Part shown: in pieces, positions 24,729 through 34,058 of the stretch
How the letters are laid out: every line of letters starts with the position of its first letter
Position numbering within the stretch: position 1 is the stretch's first letter
Assembly: GCF_900107795.1 (NCBI RefSeq)
Contig: NZ_FNRL01000002.1
Coordinates: forward strand, 310,001-374,000
DNA length: 64,000 nt
Direction of reading: 5' to 3'
From: Chitinophaga terrae (ex Kim and Jung 2007)
GTDB taxonomy: Bacteria; Bacteroidota; Bacteroidia; Chitinophagales; Chitinophagaceae
Position numbers and translations under genes: made by a program
The notes under the pieces: generated by a model
What the model saw: only the letters and a program-made list of their open reading frames with translations
Databases searched by the model: none
Told to the model about the DNA's origin: nothing

Positions 24729-27494
24729 TTATATTACTACGTTGATCATTTTTCCTTTGATGATGATCATCCGTTTGAGGCTTTTTCCTTCCATCCATTT
24801 CTCTACAACCGGGTTGGCCAGTACAGCTTTTTCGATTTCCTCTGTTGCCAGGTTCAGGTCGAAGCTCATTTCTGTACGGGTTTTACCGTTGATAGCTATA
24901 GGGTATGTGAATGCTGTTTCTGCGGTATACTTTTCTTCATATACCGGGTAGATGGCATTCAGGATGCTTTCGTTATGCCCCAGGTATTGCCACAGTTCTT
25001 CGCAAAGATGCGGAGCATATGGAGTCAGCAATACCAGCAACGGTTCCAGGATCGCGCGTTTATGGCAATTCAGGGAAGCCAGTTCGTTAACGCAGATCAT
25101 GAAGGAACTAACCGCTGTATTGAACGAGAAGTTATTGGTATCGTGATCGATCTTCTGAATGGTCTTATGCAGGATCTTCAGCTCTTCCGGGGTAGGAGCC
25201 TGTTCATTTACAATAATACCTTTCTGTTCATCAGCAAAGAGGCGCCACAGCTTTTTCAGGAAGCGGTGAACTCCTTCGATCCCCTTGGTATCCCAGGGTT
25301 TGGATTGTTCCACAGGCCCCAGGAACATTTCGTACATGCGGAAGGTATCTGCGCCATATTTATTCACCAGGTCGTTAGGATTAACGGTGTTGAATAAACG
25401 CTTGCTCATTTTCTCCAGCTGCACACCGCAGATGTATTTGCCGTCTTCCAGGATAAAGGTAGCGTCGGCAAATTCAGGTTTCCATTTCTTCAGTGCTTCA
25501 ATATCCAGTTCCACGCCGTCTACGATGTTCACGTCTACGTGCAGCGCGTCTGTCTGGTACTGGTCTTTCAGGCCATGGGAAACGTACTGGTTAGTGCCGT
25601 GAATGCGATAAACAAGGCGGGAGCTTCCCCCGATCATTCCCTGGTTGATCAGCGATTTGAAAGGCTCGTCAAAGCCCAGGTAGCCGAGGTCATACAATAC
25701 TTTTGTCCACAGCCTTGAATACAGCAGGTGACCCACTGCATGTTCGGTACCTCCCACGTATACATCTACCTGGTTCCAGTAGTCGGTAGCCTTGCGGTCT
25801 GCAAACGTGTTCTTGTTATGAGGGTCCATATACCTCAGGAAATACCAGCTGCTGCCGGCATACCCTGGCATGGTGTTCGTTTCGCGTTTTACATCCGGGG
25901 CAATATTCACCCAATCGGTAATGTTTGCCAATGGTCCTTCTCCGTCCGGTCCGGGTTTGTAGTTTTCTACATACGGCAGTTCAACAGGCAGGTCTTTTTC
26001 GTCCATTGCATACGGTACGCCGTTCCTGTATACGATAGGGAAAGGTTCTCCCCAGTACCGCTGCCGGCTGAAGCCCGCATCTCTCATTTTGTAATTGATC
26101 TGGCGGCGGCCAATACCCATTTCTTCCAGCTTGTTGATCACTACATCCATGGCGGGCCTCATTTCCATGCCATCCAGGAACCCGCTGTTCTGCAGTTTGG
26201 CGTCTTTGGTCGGATTGGCTTCCGTACCATTGAATGCATCGCCAATGATATTGGTGATAGGAATATTGAAATGCCTGGCAAAGCCGAAGTCGCGCTGGTC
26301 GCCGCATGGAACTGCCATGATAGCGCCGGTGCCATATCCGGCCAGTACATACTCCGCTATCCATACAGGAATTTCGCGGCCATTGAACGGGTTGATGGCG
26401 TATGCGCCTGTAAAGCAACCGGTGATCTGTTTTACTTCCGCCATACGCTCTCTTTCGGAGCGGCTTTGAACGTAATCCAGGTATTTTTCTACCGCTTCTT
26501 TCTGTTCAGGAGTGGTAATGCTGGAAACCAGTTCGTGTTCAGGAGCCAGTACCATGAAGTCTACCCCGAAGATGGTATCCGGGCGGGTAGTGTAAACTTC
26601 TATCTGCCCGTCGTTATTTTTCAGGTTGAATTTGATCTCGGCTCCCTGGCTTTTACCGATCCAGTTGCGTTGCATTTCTTTCATTGCATCGCTGAAGTTC
26701 ACGGTTTCCAGTCCTTCCAGCAGGCGGTTGGCATATTCGGTGATCCTCAGGAACCACTGCCGCATTTTCTTTTTCACTACAGGGTATCCGCCTCTTTCGC
26801 TCACCCCGTTGATCACTTCGTCGTTTGCTAATACGGTACCCAGGGCCTCGCACCAGTTTACTTCTGCATAAGCCAGGTAAGCCAGGCGGTATTGCATCAG
26901 GATGTCGCGGCGGGTCACTTCATCGTATTGTTTCCATTCTTCTGCCGTAAACTGGATGGAGCGGTCGCCGGGGCATACATGGTTTTTGTTGCCTTCCTGT
27001 TCGAAGACGCCTTCCAGGGTTTTGATCGGCAGGGCTTTTTGCAGGTTCCTGTCGTACCAGCTCTCGAAAAGTTGCAGGAATATCCACTGTGTCCATTTGT
27101 AATAAGATGGGTCGCTGGTATTCACTTCCCTGCTCCAGTCGTAACAGAAGCCGATATTATTGAGCTGCTGGCGGAATGCATTGATATTTTGCTCGGTAGT
27201 TACCACAGGGTGTTGCCCTGTTTCGAGGGCATATTGTTCGGTTGGCAGACCGAAGGCGTCGTACCCCATGGTATGGAGCACATTAAATCCTTTTAGCCTT
27301 TTATAGCGTGCATAAATGTCTGTTGCAATGTACCCTAACGGGTGTCCCACGTGCAGTCCCGCCCCCGAAGGGTAAGGGAACATATCCAGCACATAGCATT
27401 TAGGCTTGGGACTGTCATTACTTACGTGGTAAATATGGGAATCTTCCCATTGTTTCTGCCACTTTTTTTCGATTGCCCTGAAATTGTACTCCAT
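24729..27494 (-). CDS. leuS: Leucyl-tRNA synthetase
   Basis: The 921-residue class I synthetase charges tRNA-Leu. The HIGH-type motif is HVGH in AGLHVGHPLGY (near residue 50), the CP1 editing domain contains TTRPDTIFGVDF, and the catalytic loop is KMSKR where KMSKS is usual. The C-terminal anticodon and helical domains are complete. A weak promoter-like box (TAATTTTG on the minus strand) lies at 27687-27694, about 190 nt upstream. It is transcribed alone. Confidence 0.98.
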   Translation of the reverse strand: MEYNFRAIEKKWQKQWEDSHIYHVSNDSPKPKCYVLDMFPYPSGAGLHVGHPLGYIATDIYARYKRLKGFNVLHTMGYDAFGLPTEQYALETGQHPVVTTEQNINAFRQQLNNIGFCYDWSREVNTSDPSYYKWTQWIFLQLFESWYDRNLQKALPIKTLEGVFEQEGNKNHVCPGDRSIQFTAEEWKQYDEVTRRDILMQYRLAYLAYAEVNWCEALGTVLANDEVINGVSERGGYPVVKKKMRQWFLRITEYANRLLEGLETVNFSDAMKEMQRNWIGKSQGAEIKFNLKNNDGQIEVYTTRPDTIFGVDFMVLAPEHELVSSITTPEQKEAVEKYLDYVQSRSERERMAEVKQITGCFTGAYAINPFNGREIPVWIAEYVLAGYGTGAIMAVPCGDQRDFGFARHFNIPITNIIGDAFNGTEANPTKDAKLQNSGFLDGMEMRPAMDVVINKLEEMGIGRRQINYKMRDAGFSRQRYWGEPFPIVYRNGVPYAMDEKDLPVELPYVENYKPGPDGEGPLANITDWVNIAPDVKRETNTMPGYAGSSWYFLRYMDPHNKNTFADRKATDYWNQVDVYVGGTEHAVGHLLYSRLWTKVLYDLGYLGFDEPFKSLINQGMIGGSSRLVYRIHGTNQYVSHGLKDQYQTDALHVDVNIVDGVELDIEALKKWKPEFADATFILEDGKYICGVQLEKMSKRLFNTVNPNDLVNKYGADTFRMYEMFLGPVEQSKPWDTKGIEGVHRFLKKLWRLFADEQKGIIVNEQAPTPEELKILHKTIQKIDHDTNNFSFNTAVSSFMICVNELASLNCHKRAILEPLLVLLTPYAPHLCEELWQYLGHNESILNAIYPVYEEKYTAETAFTYPIAINGKTRTEMSFDLNLATEEIEKAVLANPVVEKWMEGKSLKRMIIIKGKMINVVI

Positions 27495-27744
27495 ATCGGT
27501 TGTAGCTGCCTGGAATCGACCGTCGATAACAATACATCAGGTCATCCAGGCGTTATCATTTAGAAAATTAAAATCCTGTTCGGCAAAATAATGTTAAATT
27601 CATTAATACTCCAATGTCAATCACTCACAAGTCTATATCTTGCTATTGCAATGCCCTTGGTTGGGGGATATTAACTATCAGAGGGGCAAAATTAAACACA
27701 TAACTACTATTTTTTATTATTTTCGCCGATAAACTGCAAGATTA

Positions 27745-28617
27745 ATGGCGCAATCCGGGAAATCATCAGCAAAGAAGTCTAAACCATCCTACCTGTACTC
27801 CATCGTTGGTGTAGCACTGGTACTGTTTTTACTGGGCACATTGGGTCTGGTGGTCATTCATGCCAATAAACTGAGCATGTATTTTAAAGAAAGTATTGAA
27901 ATACAGGTGATCCTGAGAGACAATGTCAAAGAACAACAGGCATTGACGTTAAGGGATTCCATCTCCCATAAACCATATATTAAATCTATTGAGTATGTGT
28001 CGAAGGATATGGCGGCTGAAAGATTTAAGAAAGAGTTCAGGGAAGACTTCCTGACCTTATTGCAGTATAACCCGCTTTACAGCAGCATCAATATCCGGGC
28101 AAACGCCAGGTATGTGAATAACGATAGCCTGAAGATCATTGAGAACAACCTGCTGCAACAGAATATAGTAAGAGAGGTTTCCTACCAGCGTTCGCTGGTT
28201 AGCAAACTGAATGAGAATGTGAATAAGATAGGATTAGTGATCCTGCTGATAAGCGCTTTATTGTGCCTGGCTGTTATCTTCCTGATAGACAATACTATCC
28301 GTCTTGCAATGTTCAGTAACCGTTTCCTCATCAAAACCATGCAAATGGTAGGGGCAACCCGCTGGTTCATTGCCAAACCGTTTGATATGCGTAGTATTGT
28401 GAACGGCGCTATCAGTGCGGTGATTGCGATCGCCTGTTTGCTGGGTTTAATGTCGGCTGCGGATAAGGTGTTGCCGGAGCTGGCCGGGTTGAGAGACAAT
28501 GTGATGATAGGATTGCTGTTCGTGGGAATGATCCTCATAGGCATTTGCATTTCCCTGGTAAGCACCCATCGCGCTGTGATGAAATATCTTCGTTTAAAAC
28601 TGGATGATCTTTATTAA
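27745..28617 (+). CDS. ftsX: Cell division protein FtsX
   Basis: The 290-residue membrane protein has one N-terminal helix (about 18-40), an extracellular domain, then three C-terminal helices, which is the FtsX layout. The motif MQMVGATRWFIAKPF just after helix 2 is the FtsX signature. FtsX with the ATPase FtsE signals to cell-wall hydrolases at the division site. ftsE is not adjacent. It is followed by the DUF3098 gene after 33 nt, a usual Bacteroidota arrangement, and then uppP. Confidence 0.93.
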   Translation: MAQSGKSSAKKSKPSYLYSIVGVALVLFLLGTLGLVVIHANKLSMYFKESIEIQVILRDNVKEQQALTLRDSISHKPYIKSIEYVSKDMAAERFKKEFREDFLTLLQYNPLYSSINIRANARYVNNDSLKIIENNLLQQNIVREVSYQRSLVSKLNENVNKIGLVILLISALLCLAVIFLIDNTIRLAMFSNRFLIKTMQMVGATRWFIAKPFDMRSIVNGAISAVIAIACLLGLMSAADKVLPELAGLRDNVMIGLLFVGMILIGICISLVSTHRAVMKYLRLKLDDLY

Positions 28618-28650
28618 AAAATTATTCTGAAAATAATAACATCAAAACTT

Positions 28651-28911
28651 ATGGCTAAGTCAACTAACCAGGTGTCACCAGAAGGTAAGCCTATTTTCCC
28701 TAAAGAGAATTACAAATTCATGCTTATTGGAATTGTTGTGATCATCATTGGGTTTTTGTTGATGACTGGAGGCGATTCTTCAGATCCAAACAGCTTTAAA
28801 CCATCAGAAGTATACAGTTTCCGTCGTATCACTTTAGCGCCGATCGTTATTGTATTGGGCCTGCTGATCGAGGTATACGCTATCATGCACCGTCCTAAAA
28901 CGAAGGCCTGA
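28651..28911 (+). CDS. DUF3098 membrane protein
   Basis: The 86-residue protein has two membrane helices (about 24-39 and 61-78) separated by a polar loop GGDSSDPNSFKPSEVYSFRR, which marks DUF3098. These small proteins are often found directly after ftsX in Bacteroidota and may act in division or envelope assembly; no function is proven. A terminator lies just after it. Confidence 0.85.
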   Translation: MAKSTNQVSPEGKPIFPKENYKFMLIGIVVIIIGFLLMTGGDSSDPNSFKPSEVYSFRRITLAPIVIVLGLLIEVYAIMHRPKTKA

Positions 28912-28936
28912 TAAAGCTGTCTGACACGATATTACT

Positions 28937-28964
28937 AGCGATGAACTCTCATCGCTTTTTTTTT
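28937..28964 (+). terminator. Terminator between DUF3098 gene and uppP
   Basis: Stem AGCGATGA (28937-28944) with TCATCGCT (28949-28956), 4-nt loop, followed by eight T. Confidence 0.9.
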
Positions 28965-28987
28965 CACTTTTAACCATATTGGATTCA

Positions 28988-29788
28988 ATGAATGTTTTTC
29001 AGGCTATTATCATTGCTATCGTGGAGGGGTTGACGGAGTTCCTGCCTATTTCCTCTACCGGGCATATGATCATTGTTAGCGCCCTGTTAGGAATTGGTAA
29101 AGACGAGTTTACCAAACTTTTTGAAGTAGTTATCCAGCTTGGAGCCATTTTAGCGGTAGTAGTGCTTTACTGGCGCAAATTCTTTGTATTTGACAAAAAC
29201 AGGTTTGTATTTTACCTGAAGCTGGTGGTTGCCGTCATCCCCGCGTTGATCTTAGGATACCTGTTCAGCGATAAGATCGATCAGCTGCTGGAAAGCCCGC
29301 TTACCGTAGGTATTACGCTGTTGCTTGGCGGTATCATATTGCTGTTTGTTGATAACTGGTTCCAGCATCCGAAGATCGATACAGAAGAGAAGATTGATAT
29401 TTTCACTGCTTTAAGGATAGGTTTTTATCAATGCCTTGCCATGATCCCCGGTACCAGCCGCAGCGCTGCTTCTATCATCGGGGGAATGCAGCAGAAACTC
29501 ACCCGCAATGTTGCAGCCGAATTCTCTTTCTTCCTGGCAGTTCCAACCATGGCCGCAGCTACCGGCTACAAACTCCTGAAAGGGAAAGACCTGCTGCTTG
29601 CACATCCTGAGAACCTGAAAATACTGCTGATAGGCAACATTGTAGCTTTCGTGGTAGCCTTGCTGGCCATCCGTTTCTTTATAGGCACCGTTAAACGCTT
29701 CGGCTTCAAAATGTGGGGATACTACCGCATCATAGTAGGCCTCATCATCATTATCGCCATCCTAACCGGCTACAACCTCGAAGTCTAG
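28988..29788 (+). CDS. uppP: Undecaprenyl-diphosphate phosphatase
   Basis: The 266-residue integral membrane enzyme recycles undecaprenyl diphosphate, the lipid carrier for cell wall and surface polymers. Its two active-site regions are clear: EGLTEFLPISSTGH near the N-terminus and PGTSRSAASIIGG near residue 160. The ATG at 28988 gives the usual N-terminus; a TTG three codons earlier is less likely. The TAG stop at 29786-29788 is directly followed by inverted-repeat copy 3. Confidence 0.96.
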   Translation: MNVFQAIIIAIVEGLTEFLPISSTGHMIIVSALLGIGKDEFTKLFEVVIQLGAILAVVVLYWRKFFVFDKNRFVFYLKLVVAVIPALILGYLFSDKIDQLLESPLTVGITLLLGGIILLFVDNWFQHPKIDTEEKIDIFTALRIGFYQCLAMIPGTSRSAASIIGGMQQKLTRNVAAEFSFFLAVPTMAAATGYKLLKGKDLLLAHPENLKILLIGNIVAFVVALLAIRFFIGTVKRFGFKMWGYYRIIVGLIIIIAILTGYNLEV

Positions 29789-29982
29789 TTGCACGCAAAG
29801 ACGCGGAAGAAGGCAAAGGGCGCAAAGGATTTTTTAAGGAAAATAAGATTATTAAGGAAAATAAGAAAGCAAAGAGAGCGAAGATTGTGTTATATAACAT
29901 CATTCTTCGCTCTCTTTGCTTTCTTATTTTCCTTAAAAAAATCCTTTGCGCCCTTTGCTCCCCTCTGCGTCTTTGCGTGAAA
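29789..29982. repeat. CGCAAAG long inverted-repeat element, copy 3
   Basis: A 194-bp element fills the entire gap between the stop codons of uppP (TAG) and ald (TGA, on the minus strand). The left arm begins TTGCACGCAAAGACGC, the right arm mirrors TTTCACGCAAAGACGC. The arms pair with about five mismatches in the middle of the outer segment and match fully through GGGCGCAAAGGATTTTTT, apart from one T. The centre has TGTTATATAACA and AGCGAAGA-type stems as in copy 2. Confidence 0.95.
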
Positions 29983-31200
29983 TCACCCTTTTACTGCGAG
30001 CAGCAATTCGAGGTCTGTATATTTCAGCTTGAATCTTTCGCTCAGGTGGTAATTGGTTAGCGCTCCCTTGTAAAGATAAATGCCGTTGCGTACACCACGC
30101 TTGATCCACACCAGGTTTTCGAAGCCGCCGTCGTCGGCTGCTTCTACCAATAAAGGCATCAGCACATTGCTGATAGCTTCTGATGCTGTACGGGCGAAGC
30201 CGGACGGGATATTTGGAACACAGTAGTGAACTACATCATATTTTTTGAAGACAGGGTTTTCGTGGGTGGTAATCTCAGAAGTTTCAAAACATCCGCCCCT
30301 GTCGATGCTTACATCTACGATAACGGAGCCGGCTTTCATGTTGCTGACCATCGCTTCGGTTACCACAACAGGCGTACGCCCGCTTTGGGATGATAAGGCG
30401 CCAACAGCTACATCGGCATTCCGCAGTTGTTCGGCCAGCACTTTAGGCTGGATAACACTGGTGAATACACGTACGCCGATGTTATTCTGCAGTCTTTTCA
30501 GTTTATAGATGTTATTGTCGAATACTTTAACGGAAGAACCCAGCGCCAGCGCAGTTCTGGCTGCAAATTCACCTACGATGCCTGCACCAATGATCACTAC
30601 TTTGGTAGGTGGGATGCCGGTGATGCCTCCCAGCAAAATTCCTTTGCCCTTATTGTCGTTGCTCAGGTACTGACCGGCAATCAACATACAGGCGCCGCCG
30701 GCAATTTCGCTCATCGCTCTTACGATGGGGTAAGTGCCTGCGTCATCTTTCAGGTTCTCGAAAGAAAGGAGGGTAATGCGTTTGTCCATCATCTTTTGTA
30801 CCTGGTGGGCTTTCAGCGCAGCCAGGTGAATAGGGGAGATAATGATCTGGTGCGGATGGAGCAGCTCTATTTCTTCGTCGTTCAGCGGGGCCGATTTGAC
30901 AATGATCTCTGCTTTGAAAACTTCCTTTTTATCATACAGGATCTCAGCGCCTGCCTCAGAATAGTCTGTATCGTAATAATGCGAACCATCGCCTGCTTTA
31001 TGCTCTACAACTATATGATGTCCGTGGGCGGCCAGTATGCTTACTGCATCGGGGGTAAGGGCAATCCGGTTTTCCTGAAAAGAGGTTTCCTTGGGTATAC
31101 CTATGTACAAACGGGAATTCTTCTGCGGGATATCCAGCGTTTCTTCCAGTGTTGAATAGGTAAAGCCGGCACTTACTACAGGTTTTTGCCTCTGCTCCAT
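29983..31200 (-). CDS. ald: Alanine dehydrogenase
   Basis: The 405-residue NAD-dependent enzyme interconverts alanine and pyruvate plus ammonium. The N-terminal domain has GIPKETSFQENRIALTP, and the Rossmann motif VVIIGAGIVGEFAART (about 197-212) binds NAD. The C-terminal part holds VDVSIDRGGCFETS and VPNIPSGFARTAS. It is longer than typical Ald (about 370) owing to an N-terminal extension and a C-terminal segment. It has its own promoter box downstream of tsaE. The TGA stop touches inverted-repeat copy 3. Confidence 0.93.
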   Translation of the reverse strand: MEQRQKPVVSAGFTYSTLEETLDIPQKNSRLYIGIPKETSFQENRIALTPDAVSILAAHGHHIVVEHKAGDGSHYYDTDYSEAGAEILYDKKEVFKAEIIVKSAPLNDEEIELLHPHQIIISPIHLAALKAHQVQKMMDKRITLLSFENLKDDAGTYPIVRAMSEIAGGACMLIAGQYLSNDNKGKGILLGGITGIPPTKVVIIGAGIVGEFAARTALALGSSVKVFDNNIYKLKRLQNNIGVRVFTSVIQPKVLAEQLRNADVAVGALSSQSGRTPVVVTEAMVSNMKAGSVIVDVSIDRGGCFETSEITTHENPVFKKYDVVHYCVPNIPSGFARTASEAISNVLMPLLVEAADDGGFENLVWIKRGVRNGIYLYKGALTNYHLSERFKLKYTDLELLLAVKG

Positions 31201-31232
31201 AAAACGGTTTGTTGTTTTAATATCGTAGAATT

Positions 31233-31240
31233 CAAAGATA
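31233..31240 (-). promoter_or_regulatory. -7 promoter box for ald
   Basis: Minus-strand TATCTTTG in the 42-nt gap between tsaE and ald, ending 32 nt before the ald start. Confidence 0.5.
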
Positions 31241-31242
31241 CA

Positions 31243-31680
31243 TCATTTAGAAGATGATGTTATTTCACGTAATGTCCTTTTTTGGTCTGGTTCTACCGTC
31301 AACTGGAGATGTACCGTGTCTTCCGGCAGCATATGTTCTACCAGGTCGGGCCACTCCACGAAACAAATGGCATCCTGGTAAAGCGTATCCTCCACGCCTG
31401 CGCTGATAGCGTCATCTTCATCCTTTAACCTGTACAGATCCAGGTGAAAGATCTGATGCCGCTGCCCGGACGCATCGCGATAGCCATATTCATTGATAAT
31501 TGAAAAAGTCGGGCTGGCGGTTGTGTCGGCCACTCCTTTGGCGGCGCAGAGAGATTTGACTAACGTAGTTTTACCAGCACCCATTACACCAGTTAAAGTG
31601 AAAACCCTTTTATCCGGATATTTTGACCAGAAATCTTTAGCTATTCCAGCTAATTGATCCAACGTAAATGTCCATTGCAT
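31243..31680 (-). CDS. tsaE: tRNA t6A biosynthesis ATPase TsaE
   Basis: The 145-residue P-loop protein works with TsaB, TsaC and TsaD to make the t6A base at position 37 of ANN-decoding tRNAs. Walker A is GVMGAGKTT (31-39) and the Trp- and Glu-containing region CFVEWPDLVEHMLPED is typical. It lies 42 nt upstream of ald. In many Bacteroidota tsaE lies near porX and ald; porX is here too, but 15 kb away. Confidence 0.93.
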   Translation of the reverse strand: MQWTFTLDQLAGIAKDFWSKYPDKRVFTLTGVMGAGKTTLVKSLCAAKGVADTTASPTFSIINEYGYRDASGQRHQIFHLDLYRLKDEDDAISAGVEDTLYQDAICFVEWPDLVEHMLPEDTVHLQLTVEPDQKRTLREITSSSK

Positions 31681-31882
31681 GTGCGAATTTAATTATTTCT
31701 CTCATGCAGAGGTAGTTTAAAAGGAGAAATGAAAATAAGGATAATTAATTGGTTATAAGTAGAATAGGTGTTGCGACGCTTAAATTGATAATGTGTTGTA
31801 GAATGATTTGCATATAATTAGAACCAGCTGGCAAATGCTTCGATGTTGCATTAATATTTTACCTGATTCATCCTTCAACAAA

Positions 31883-31902
31883 TAACTTTGTAAACACGGA
31901 GG
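31883..31902 (+). promoter_or_regulatory. Promoter box and GGAGG ribosome site of copA
   Basis: TAACTTTG at 31883-31890 is followed by a GGAGG at 31898-31902, an unusually good Shine-Dalgarno for this phylum. A three-codon frame ATG GTA AAA TGA (31905-31916) ends overlapping the copA ATG at 31913. Confidence 0.5.
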
Positions 31903-31912
31903 AAATGGTAAA

Positions 31913-34018
31913 ATGACAGCCATAAATTGTAAAGTAGAAGGCATGCATTGTACCAGCTGCGCTCTGAACGTATCCAAATACCTGGAGAAAAAAGGCATGC
32001 AGCAGGTTAATGTGAGCTTTGCCACAGACGAAGTCAGTTTTGTAGCGCCGGCAGGCGCAGATTCAGCCGAGGTTTTGGAAGGAATTGCCCAAATGGGCTA
32101 CCGGGTTGTATTGCCTGAAGATAAACCGGTGAAGCAACCTTTTACCCGTTCGTTAACATTTAAATTCATCTTTTGCGCCGTTTTTACCCTGCCACTGTTA
32201 TTGCATATGTGGGTACACTGGGCCTGGCTGCATAATCCCTGGGTACAATTAGCGCTTACCTTGCCGGTATATATCGTTGGAATGCTGCATTTCGGCAAAA
32301 GCGCCGTAAAAGCGCTATTCAACCGCATGACCAACATGGATGTGCTGGTGACCCTTGGATCTACTGCTGCATTCATCTATAGCCTTGTAGGTACGCTGGT
32401 TTTCAAAAACCCGGAATACCTGTTCTTCGAAACCACAGCAGCTATTATTACCCTGGTATTCCTGGGGAATTTACTGGAAGAAAAATCTGTGAAGCAAACT
32501 ACTTCCGCTATTACAGAACTGGCTAAAATGCAGGTCACTACTGCTAAACTGATCAATACAGATCACGGGCATGAACATATCTCGGAAGTTGACAACCGCA
32601 TACTGAAATCGGGCGATTGCGTGCTGGTGAACAGCGGCGACAAGATCCCCATGGATGGTACTGTTTACTGGGGCGCCGGCCATGTGAATGAATCTATGAT
32701 CTCCGGCGAAAGCAGCCCCGTTGCCAAACAAGTGAACGATAAGGTGATCGGCGGCACCGTACTGGAAGAAGGTAATATCAAGATGTTTGTTACCGCCACA
32801 GGAAAAGATACCGTACTTTCTTATATCATTGACCTGGTAAAACAGGCGCAGACAGAGAAGCCGCCCATGCAGAAACTGGCTGATAAGATCAGCGCCGTAT
32901 TTGTGCCACTGGTTCTGGGTATTTCACTGATCACTTTTATCGGCTGGTATTTTATCGGCAATATTCCGTTTGCTGATGCCATGATGAGAAGCGTTGCAGT
33001 CCTGGTTATTTCCTGCCCCTGCGCCATGGGCCTGGCTACTCCCGCCGCTGTAATGGTAGGCCTGGGAAGGGCTGCCAGGAATGGCATCCTCATCAAAGGC
33101 GGTCATACGCTCGAAATGTTCAAGGGAATAAAGCAGGTGGTTTTTGATAAAACAGGCACGCTTACTACCGGCAAACTCAGGCTGCATGCCTGGGAATACA
33201 ACGATATGTCTGAAGCCTATTTCAAGCAACTGGTATACAGTCTCGAAAAATTTTCTTCCCATCCTATCGCCAGGTCTATCGTGAAAGAATGGAAAACAAC
33301 GGAAACTGTTCCCCTGCAGCAGATAAGGGAGCATAAAGGGCTTGGCATGAAAGCGCAGGATAAGGATGGAAACGAATGGCAGCTTGGCTCCTTTAAAATG
33401 GCGGCAGGTGCGGCCTCCGACGATAGCCATAATCTTTACCTGCTGAAGAACGGCGTATTGGCCGGATGGATCGATCTTACAGACGAAATAAGACCTGAAG
33501 CTGCAACTGTGATAAGCGTACTTTCACAAGCCGGTATCAAGTCTGTTCTCCTGAGTGGCGATACCAAACGCAAATGCATGGAACTGGCAGGAAAACTGGG
33601 TATTACGGAAGTATATGCCGAGCAATCGCCTGAGCAAAAACTGCAACAGATCGCCGCATTGATGCAAACCGCTCCTACCGTAATGGTAGGCGATGGGATC
33701 AATGATGCGCCGGCATTGGCAAAAGCAACGATTGGCGTATCGCTGAGCGATGCAACGCAGGTAGCCATGCAAAGCGCCAATGTATTATTGCTGAACAATA
33801 ACCTCGGAGCCTTGCCGCTGGCATTAGGCCTTGGTAAACATACTTATCTCACGATCAAACAAAACCTTTTCTGGGCCTTTATTTACAATGTGGTCGCCAT
33901 ACCCGTTGCAGCGCTGGGATTGCTGAATCCTATCGTTGGAGCAGGAGTGATGGGACTTTCCGACGTTGTACTGGCTGTTAATTCTGTAAGGTTAAGATAC
34001 AAGAGGGTAGACAGGTAA
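31913..34018 (+). CDS. copA: Copper(I)-exporting P1B-type ATPase
   Basis: The 701-residue pump has one N-terminal heavy-metal domain (GMHCTSC, C13/C16), the transmembrane CPC (SCPCAMGLATPAA), the phosphorylated Asp in DKTGTLT and the HP of SSHPIA, plus GDGINDAPAL. Helix 7 fits the Cu+ signature NxxxxxxYNxxxxP exactly (NLFWAFIYNVVAIP); helix 8 reads MGLSD rather than MxxSS. It should export Cu+ from the cytoplasm. No CsoR or CueR regulator or chaperone gene is adjacent. Confidence 0.95.
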   Translation: MTAINCKVEGMHCTSCALNVSKYLEKKGMQQVNVSFATDEVSFVAPAGADSAEVLEGIAQMGYRVVLPEDKPVKQPFTRSLTFKFIFCAVFTLPLLLHMWVHWAWLHNPWVQLALTLPVYIVGMLHFGKSAVKALFNRMTNMDVLVTLGSTAAFIYSLVGTLVFKNPEYLFFETTAAIITLVFLGNLLEEKSVKQTTSAITELAKMQVTTAKLINTDHGHEHISEVDNRILKSGDCVLVNSGDKIPMDGTVYWGAGHVNESMISGESSPVAKQVNDKVIGGTVLEEGNIKMFVTATGKDTVLSYIIDLVKQAQTEKPPMQKLADKISAVFVPLVLGISLITFIGWYFIGNIPFADAMMRSVAVLVISCPCAMGLATPAAVMVGLGRAARNGILIKGGHTLEMFKGIKQVVFDKTGTLTTGKLRLHAWEYNDMSEAYFKQLVYSLEKFSSHPIARSIVKEWKTTETVPLQQIREHKGLGMKAQDKDGNEWQLGSFKMAAGAASDDSHNLYLLKNGVLAGWIDLTDEIRPEAATVISVLSQAGIKSVLLSGDTKRKCMELAGKLGITEVYAEQSPEQKLQQIAALMQTAPTVMVGDGINDAPALAKATIGVSLSDATQVAMQSANVLLLNNNLGALPLALGLGKHTYLTIKQNLFWAFIYNVVAIPVAALGLLNPIVGAGVMGLSDVVLAVNSVRLRYKRVDR

Positions 34019-34030
34019 GACCGAATATCT

Positions 34031-34038
34031 TATCTTCG
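34031..34038 (+). promoter_or_regulatory. -7-like box for recQ
   Basis: TATCTTCG, a one-base variant of TAnnTTTG, ends 20 nt before the TTG start. Confidence 0.4.
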
Positions 34039-34058
34039 CGCGTAACCATTGAACAGCT

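Noticed and set aside
25728-26831. 367-codon plus-strand frame
   Set aside because: It is antisense to leuS and shows no domain or start signals.
29713-30060. 115-codon plus-strand frame across element copy 3
   Set aside because: It runs from the end of uppP through the repeat and into ald antisense; it is a by-product of the element.
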